In this document: piece after piece, positions 59,815 through 64,000 of the stretch
How the letters are laid out: every line of letters starts with the position of its first letter
How positions within the stretch are numbered: the stretch's first letter is position 1
Notes under the pieces: generated by a model
What the model was told of the DNA's origin: nothing
Databases searched by the model: none
What the model saw: the letters and a program-made list of their open reading frames with translations, nothing else
Translations under genes and position numbers: made by a program
Origin: Lysobacter_L cavernae
GTDB lineage: Bacteria > Pseudomonadota > Gammaproteobacteria > Xanthomonadales > Xanthomonadaceae
DNA: 64,000 bases
Reading direction: 5' to 3'
NCBI RefSeq assembly: GCF_042648505.1
Contig: NZ_JBHRXK010000001.1
Span: forward strand, 310,001 to 374,000

Positions 59815-60567
59815 TCAGGGCGCCGCCGCGACCGCGATGGCGTGGAAATCGGCGGCCACCAGAGAGGCCCCGCCGACCAGGCCGCCATCGACGTCCGGCT
59901 GCGCAAACAGCGCGGCGGCATTGTCGGCCTTCACGCTACCGCCGTACAGGATCGGTAGCGAGCCAGCGATTCTAGCATCGTGCGCGGAGATTTCGCTACG
60001 GATGAATGCGTGCACCGCCTGGGCCTGCTCCGGCGTCGCGGTTTTGCCGGTGCCGATTGCCCACACCGGCTCGTAAGCGAGGATCGCACCGTCCAGCGCG
60101 GCGTTGCCGCCCAGCTCGAACACCGGCGCCAGTTGCTCCTGGATGCGCCACTGTGTCTGGCCGTTCTCGCGCTCGCCCAGGGTCTCGCCCACGCACAGGA
60201 TCGGAGTCAGGCCAGCCGCCTTGCAGGCCAGGAACTTGCGCGCGACCAGTTCGCTGCTCTCGCCGTGGTACTGGCGGCGCTCGGAATGACCGATCAGGCC
60301 GTAGCCGGCGCCGACATCCTTGAGCATCGCGGCCGACACCTCACCGGTGTAGGCGCCCTTCTCGTTGGCGCTGACATCCTGCGCACCGAATTGCAGGCCG
60401 CGCGCGCCGTATCGCTCGATCAGCCCGCTCAGGTACGGCAAGGGTGGCAGGATCAGCAGTTCGACACCGTCCGGAGCGGCTTGCGCCACGACCGCATCGA
60501 GCAGGCCGATGGCGAACTTGCGATCACCGTGCAACTTCCAGTTTCCGGCGACGATTCTGCGGCGCAT
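59815..60567 (-). CDS. tpiA: Triosephosphate isomerase
   Basis: Interconverts dihydroxyacetone phosphate and glyceraldehyde 3-phosphate. TIM barrel of 250 aa with Lys11 (AGNWKLHG), His in GHSERR and the catalytic Glu in AYEPVWAIGTGKTAT; the phosphate loop GGSVK and GGASL are present. ATG 60567 is preceded by GGAG at 5 bp; a GTG two codons earlier (60573) is less likely. Confidence 0.97.
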   Translation of the reverse strand: MRRRIVAGNWKLHGDRKFAIGLLDAVVAQAAPDGVELLILPPLPYLSGLIERYGARGLQFGAQDVSANEKGAYTGEVSAAMLKDVGAGYGLIGHSERRQYHGESSELVARKFLACKAAGLTPILCVGETLGERENGQTQWRIQEQLAPVFELGGNAALDGAILAYEPVWAIGTGKTATPEQAQAVHAFIRSEISAHDARIAGSLPILYGGSVKADNAAALFAQPDVDGGLVGGASLVAADFHAIAVAAAP

Positions 60568-60626
60568 GGCCACTCCGTGGTACGAAAGGCGGCCAGTTTA
60601 CCGCAGCACGGCGACAATCCGACCGC

Positions 60627-61181
60627 ATGCCGAATCCGCCACTGATCAGCCCACACTTGTTGCAGGGCTTGCCACCGGTCGTGGCAAAGGACGCGCGCGT
60701 CCTGGTCCTGGGCAGCATGCCCGGCACGGCATCGCTGCAGGCCGGGCAGTACTACGCGCATCGCCAGAACCGGTTCTGGCCGTTCATGGGCGAACTGGTC
60801 GGCGCCGATCCGGTACTGTCCTATGCGCAACGCCTGAACCGCCTCGGCGCAGCAGGCATCGCGCTGTGGGACGTGCTCGCGTGCTGCGAACGCGACGGCA
60901 GCCTCGATACGGCGATCCGCACCGACACTGCGGTCGCCAACGACTTCGCCGGTTTCTTCGACAAATACCCCGCAATCGGCACGGTGCTGTTCAACGGCGC
61001 CAAGGCCGAACAATGCTTCCAGCGATTCGTGGCGCCGCAGTTGCGTGGCGCGACACCGGTCCTGCGGCGCCTGCCGTCGACCAGCCCGGCCAATGCCGCC
61101 ACCAGCGCGACGGCCAAGCTGGCGGCCTGGCGCGAGGCGCTGCAGGCCGCCGGCGTGTCAGGCCTGATTACTTCAGTTTGA
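60627..61181 (+). CDS. DNA-deoxyinosine glycosylase (UDG superfamily, family 6-like)
   Basis: A 184-aa uracil-DNA-glycosylase-superfamily protein. The N-terminal motif VLGSMPGTASLQAGQYYAHRQNRFWPFM and the C-terminal LRRLPSTSPANAATSATAKLAAW are typical of hypoxanthine-DNA glycosylases that remove deaminated adenine. The central GIALWDVLACCERDGSLD block is also conserved. It is the only plus-strand gene in the right third and is divergent from tpiA. Its 3' end overlaps the convergent oxygenase gene by 14 bp. Confidence 0.88.
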   Translation: MPNPPLISPHLLQGLPPVVAKDARVLVLGSMPGTASLQAGQYYAHRQNRFWPFMGELVGADPVLSYAQRLNRLGAAGIALWDVLACCERDGSLDTAIRTDTAVANDFAGFFDKYPAIGTVLFNGAKAEQCFQRFVAPQLRGATPVLRRLPSTSPANAATSATAKLAAWREALQAAGVSGLITSV

Positions 61182-62124
61182 TCTCGCGCAACCGCTCTTC
61201 GAGATAGCCCTGCGCGGTGATCGCCTCGGGGTAGCGACTGGGGTTGTCCGGGGTGACCGTCGAGGGCAGCACGTCGATCAGGAAATCCGGATTCGGATGC
61301 AGGAAGAACGGCGTCGAGTAGCGCGGCTGGCGCGCCTTCTCGCCCGGCGGATTGACCACCCGGTGCGTGGTCGACGGGTACACGTGGTTGGTCAGGCGCT
61401 GCAGCATGTCGCCGATGTTGACGACGATGGTGTCGGCGTCGGCGGTGAACGGCACCCACTCGTCCTTGCGTGACTTCACCTCCAGGCCTTCGGCACTGGC
61501 ACCGACCAGCAGCGTGATCAGGTTGATGTCCTCGTGCGCGCCGGCGCGCTCGTTGGGAATGTCATCGGCGGTGATCGGCGGGTAATGGATCGGGCGCAGG
61601 ATCGAGTTGCCGGAATTGGTTTTGTCGACGAAGTAGGTCTCGGGCAGGCCGATGTGCAGCGCGAGTGCACTGAGCACGCGCGAGCCGAGCCGGTCCAGTG
61701 ACTGGTACAGGCCGTAGGCCTGATCACGGAACTCGGGGATTTCCTCCGGCCACAGGTTGGCCGGCATCACGTCGGCGTACTTGGAGTCGCGCGGGATCTC
61801 GCGGCCAACGTGCCAGAACTCCTTGAGATCGAAGTGCTTGGAGTCCTTGGCGGTCTCCACGCCGAACGGCGTGTAGCCGCGCGCACCGCCGCTGCCCGGC
61901 ACGTGGTACTTGCGCTTGACCTCGTCCGGCAAGGCGAAGAAACGCTCGAACAGGTCGTAGCACTGCTCGATCTGCGCGACCGGAATGCCGTGGCCACGGA
62001 TGCCGGCGAAGCCCCACTCGCGATAGGCCGCGCCAAGCTCGGCGACGAAGGCCTCGCGGTCGGTGTCGCTGGACGGCTCGCTGAAGCGGCGGATGTCGAG
62101 GGTCGGGATCTGGGGCTGGGTCAT
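61168..62124 (-). CDS. 2-oxoglutarate/Fe(II)-dependent oxygenase (isopenicillin N synthase-like)
   Basis: A 318-aa double-stranded beta-helix oxygenase. The N-terminal DIOX_N region (IPTLDIRRF, EWGFAGIRGHGIP) precedes the iron facial triad in AGAHEDINLITLLVG (His, Asp) and PSTTHRVVNP (His), and RYSTPFFLHP holds the Arg for 2-oxoglutarate. These enzymes hydroxylate or ring-close small metabolites; the substrate is not evident, and no biosynthetic cluster surrounds it. The 3' ends of this gene and the glycosylase gene overlap. Confidence 0.87.
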   Translation of the reverse strand: MTQPQIPTLDIRRFSEPSSDTDREAFVAELGAAYREWGFAGIRGHGIPVAQIEQCYDLFERFFALPDEVKRKYHVPGSGGARGYTPFGVETAKDSKHFDLKEFWHVGREIPRDSKYADVMPANLWPEEIPEFRDQAYGLYQSLDRLGSRVLSALALHIGLPETYFVDKTNSGNSILRPIHYPPITADDIPNERAGAHEDINLITLLVGASAEGLEVKSRKDEWVPFTADADTIVVNIGDMLQRLTNHVYPSTTHRVVNPPGEKARQPRYSTPFFLHPNPDFLIDVLPSTVTPDNPSRYPEAITAQGYLEERLREIKLK

Positions 62125-62187
62125 CGTCTGTCTTTCGATTACGGATGGAGGGCGGCACTCCGGTCGAGTGCCGCCGTCGTGTGTCGA

Positions 62188-63527
62188 TCAGGCCGCCGCG
62201 ACACGCACCGCGATGGCCAGCGCGTCCAGCGTGGACTGCATCAATGCCGAGTCATCGGCCTCGACCGTGACGCGCACCACCGGCTCGGTCCCGGAAGGAC
62301 GCAGGAAGGCACGGCCGCGCCCGGCAACCGCCGCCTGCGCCGATGCCAGCGCGGCCTGCACGCTCGGCGCCTCGGCCGGTTTGGCCGCGCCGTTGTAGCG
62401 CACGTTGACGGTTTTCTGCGGGACCTTGGCGAAACCGTCCAGCGCTTCGCGCAGGCCGAGCTTGCGACGCTGCAGCACTTCCAGCACCTGCAGCGCGCTG
62501 ACGATGCCGTCGCCGGTGCTGGTGCGGTCCAGGCACAGCAGGTGCCCCGAGGCCTCGCCACCGAGCACGCCGGCGTTGGCGATCAACTGCTGGTGCACGT
62601 AGCGGTCACCGACCTTGGCGCGGATGAAATCGATGCCACGCTGCGCGAACGCGCGCTCCAGCGCGTAGTTGGTCATCAGGGTGCCGACCACCGGCCCCTG
62701 CAAGCGGCCGCTGGCATGCCAGTCGTTGGCCAGCACGTAGAGCAGGTCGTCGCCGTCGCGGACGACGCCGTCGCCGTCGACGAACAGCACGCGGTCGCCG
62801 TCGCCGTCGAAGGCGATGCCGAGGTCGGCATTGGTGGCCTTGACGTGCGTAGCCAGCGTTTCCGGATGGGTCGAGCCGACGCCGTCGTTGATATTGATGC
62901 CATTGGGGTCGATGCCGATGGCATCGACGCGCGCGCCCAGCTCGCGCAGCACCAGCGGGCCGAGCTGGTAGGTCGCGCCGTTGGCGCAGTCCATGGCGAT
63001 GCGCAGGCCGCCGAGGTCGAAGCCCTTGGGCACCGAACTCTTGCAGGCCTCGATGTAGCGACCCAGCGCGTCACGCGTGCGCACGGCCTTGCCGAGCTGC
63101 TCGGATGGCACGGTGCGGAACGGCTGCTCTAGCGCAGCCTCGATGGCCAGCTCGGTGGCATCGTCAAGCTTCTCGCCCTCGGCCGAGAAGAACTTGATGC
63201 CGTTGTCGTGGTGAGGATTGTGCGAGGCCGAAATCACGATGCCGCCGTCGGCGCGCATCGAATGGGTCAGGTGGGCCACGGCCGGCGTCGGCATCGGCCC
63301 CATCAGCTGCACGTCGACGCCGGCGGCGACCAGGCCGGCCTCCAGCGCAGCCTCGAACATGTAGTTGGAGATGCGCGTGTCCTTGCCGATGATCACCACC
63401 GGGTTGCGCCAGTCGCGGCGCGGCAGCGCATGGCCGTAGGCGTTGCCCAGGCGCATCACGAAATCGGCCGAGATCGGACCCTCACCGACGCGCCCACGGA
63501 TGCCGTCGGTGCCGAAATACTTGCGAC

Positions 63528-63531
<4 letters not shown>
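62188..63531 (-). CDS. glmM: Phosphoglucosamine mutase
   Basis: GlmM (447 aa) converts glucosamine 6-phosphate to glucosamine 1-phosphate for UDP-GlcNAc, peptidoglycan and LPS. Active-site phosphoserine is Ser103 (GIVISASHNPHHDNG), metal loop DGDGDRVLFVD, sugar loop GEASGHLLC, and the phosphate-binding RPSGTEPVVRV near the end. Starts within the accD stop codon (4-bp overlap). Confidence 0.96.

Positions 63532-64000
<469 letters not shown>

Overview
The window is about 64 kb of GC-rich chromosome. Gene content and order point to a gammaproteobacterium of the Xanthomonadaceae, Lysobacter/Xanthomonas-like; this is inferred from gene order and protein style, not from a marker-gene comparison. 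The order accD-glmM ... tpiA-secG-tRNA-Leu-nuoA..N-tRNA-fMet-rimP-nusA-infB-rbfA-truB-rpsO-pnp, the serine O-succinyltransferase (MetX-like) gene, and intergenic palindromes of the GTAGGAGCGGCTTCAGCC and GTCATTCCCGC types all fit that family. I see no prophage, insertion sequence, CRISPR array, integron or defence island. Most of the window is core genome.

Left part (1-11.6 kb): the 3' end of scpA, then scpB and rluB on the plus strand, ending at a strong terminator. Minus-strand genes follow: a slipin-nfeD membrane quality-control pair, a large AsmA-like envelope protein, a YbaK-family deacylase, an OmpA-like lipoprotein whose start codon is abnormal, and an omega-amidase plus methionine aminotransferase pair that suits methionine salvage.

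Middle part (11.6-34.4 kb): a complete cytochrome c maturation operon ccmABCDEFGHI, in which a palindromic repeat is embedded in the 5' end of ccmH. It is followed by an intergenic repeat cluster with a 7 x 15 bp tandem array and a perfect hairpin. Next come sulfur-amino-acid genes (serine O-succinyltransferase, cysteine dioxygenase-like), tRNA-Leu(CAA), small conserved hypotheticals, an iron-uptake unit (TonB-dependent receptor, PepSY membrane protein, small membrane protein) behind a Fur-like box, a frameshifted rhodanese remnant beside a strongly dyadic unexplained element, small envelope proteins, a class III polyhydroxyalkanoate synthase (phaE-phaC), pssA and dinB.

Right part (34.4-64 kb), almost all on the minus strand: the translation/RNA-metabolism cluster rimP-nusA-infB-rbfA-truB-rpsO-pnp, tRNA-fMet, the 14-gene nuoA-N operon for NADH:quinone oxidoreductase, tRNA-Leu(GAG), secG, tpiA, a 2-oxoglutarate oxygenase, glmM and the 3' part of accD. 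The one plus-strand gene here is a DNA-deoxyinosine glycosylase-like gene. Two junctions inside the nuo operon carry near-identical elements made of inverted arrays of a 7-bp unit.

No gene cluster here is clearly a new biological system. The best candidates for follow-up are repeats and RNA-level features: the nuo inverted arrays, the element at 28.03-28.14 kb, the repeat inside ccmH, the 15-bp array, and the OmpA-like lipoprotein without a canonical start. Several housekeeping proteins also have unusual low-complexity tails or inserts (RluB, PhaE, NuoL, RimP).
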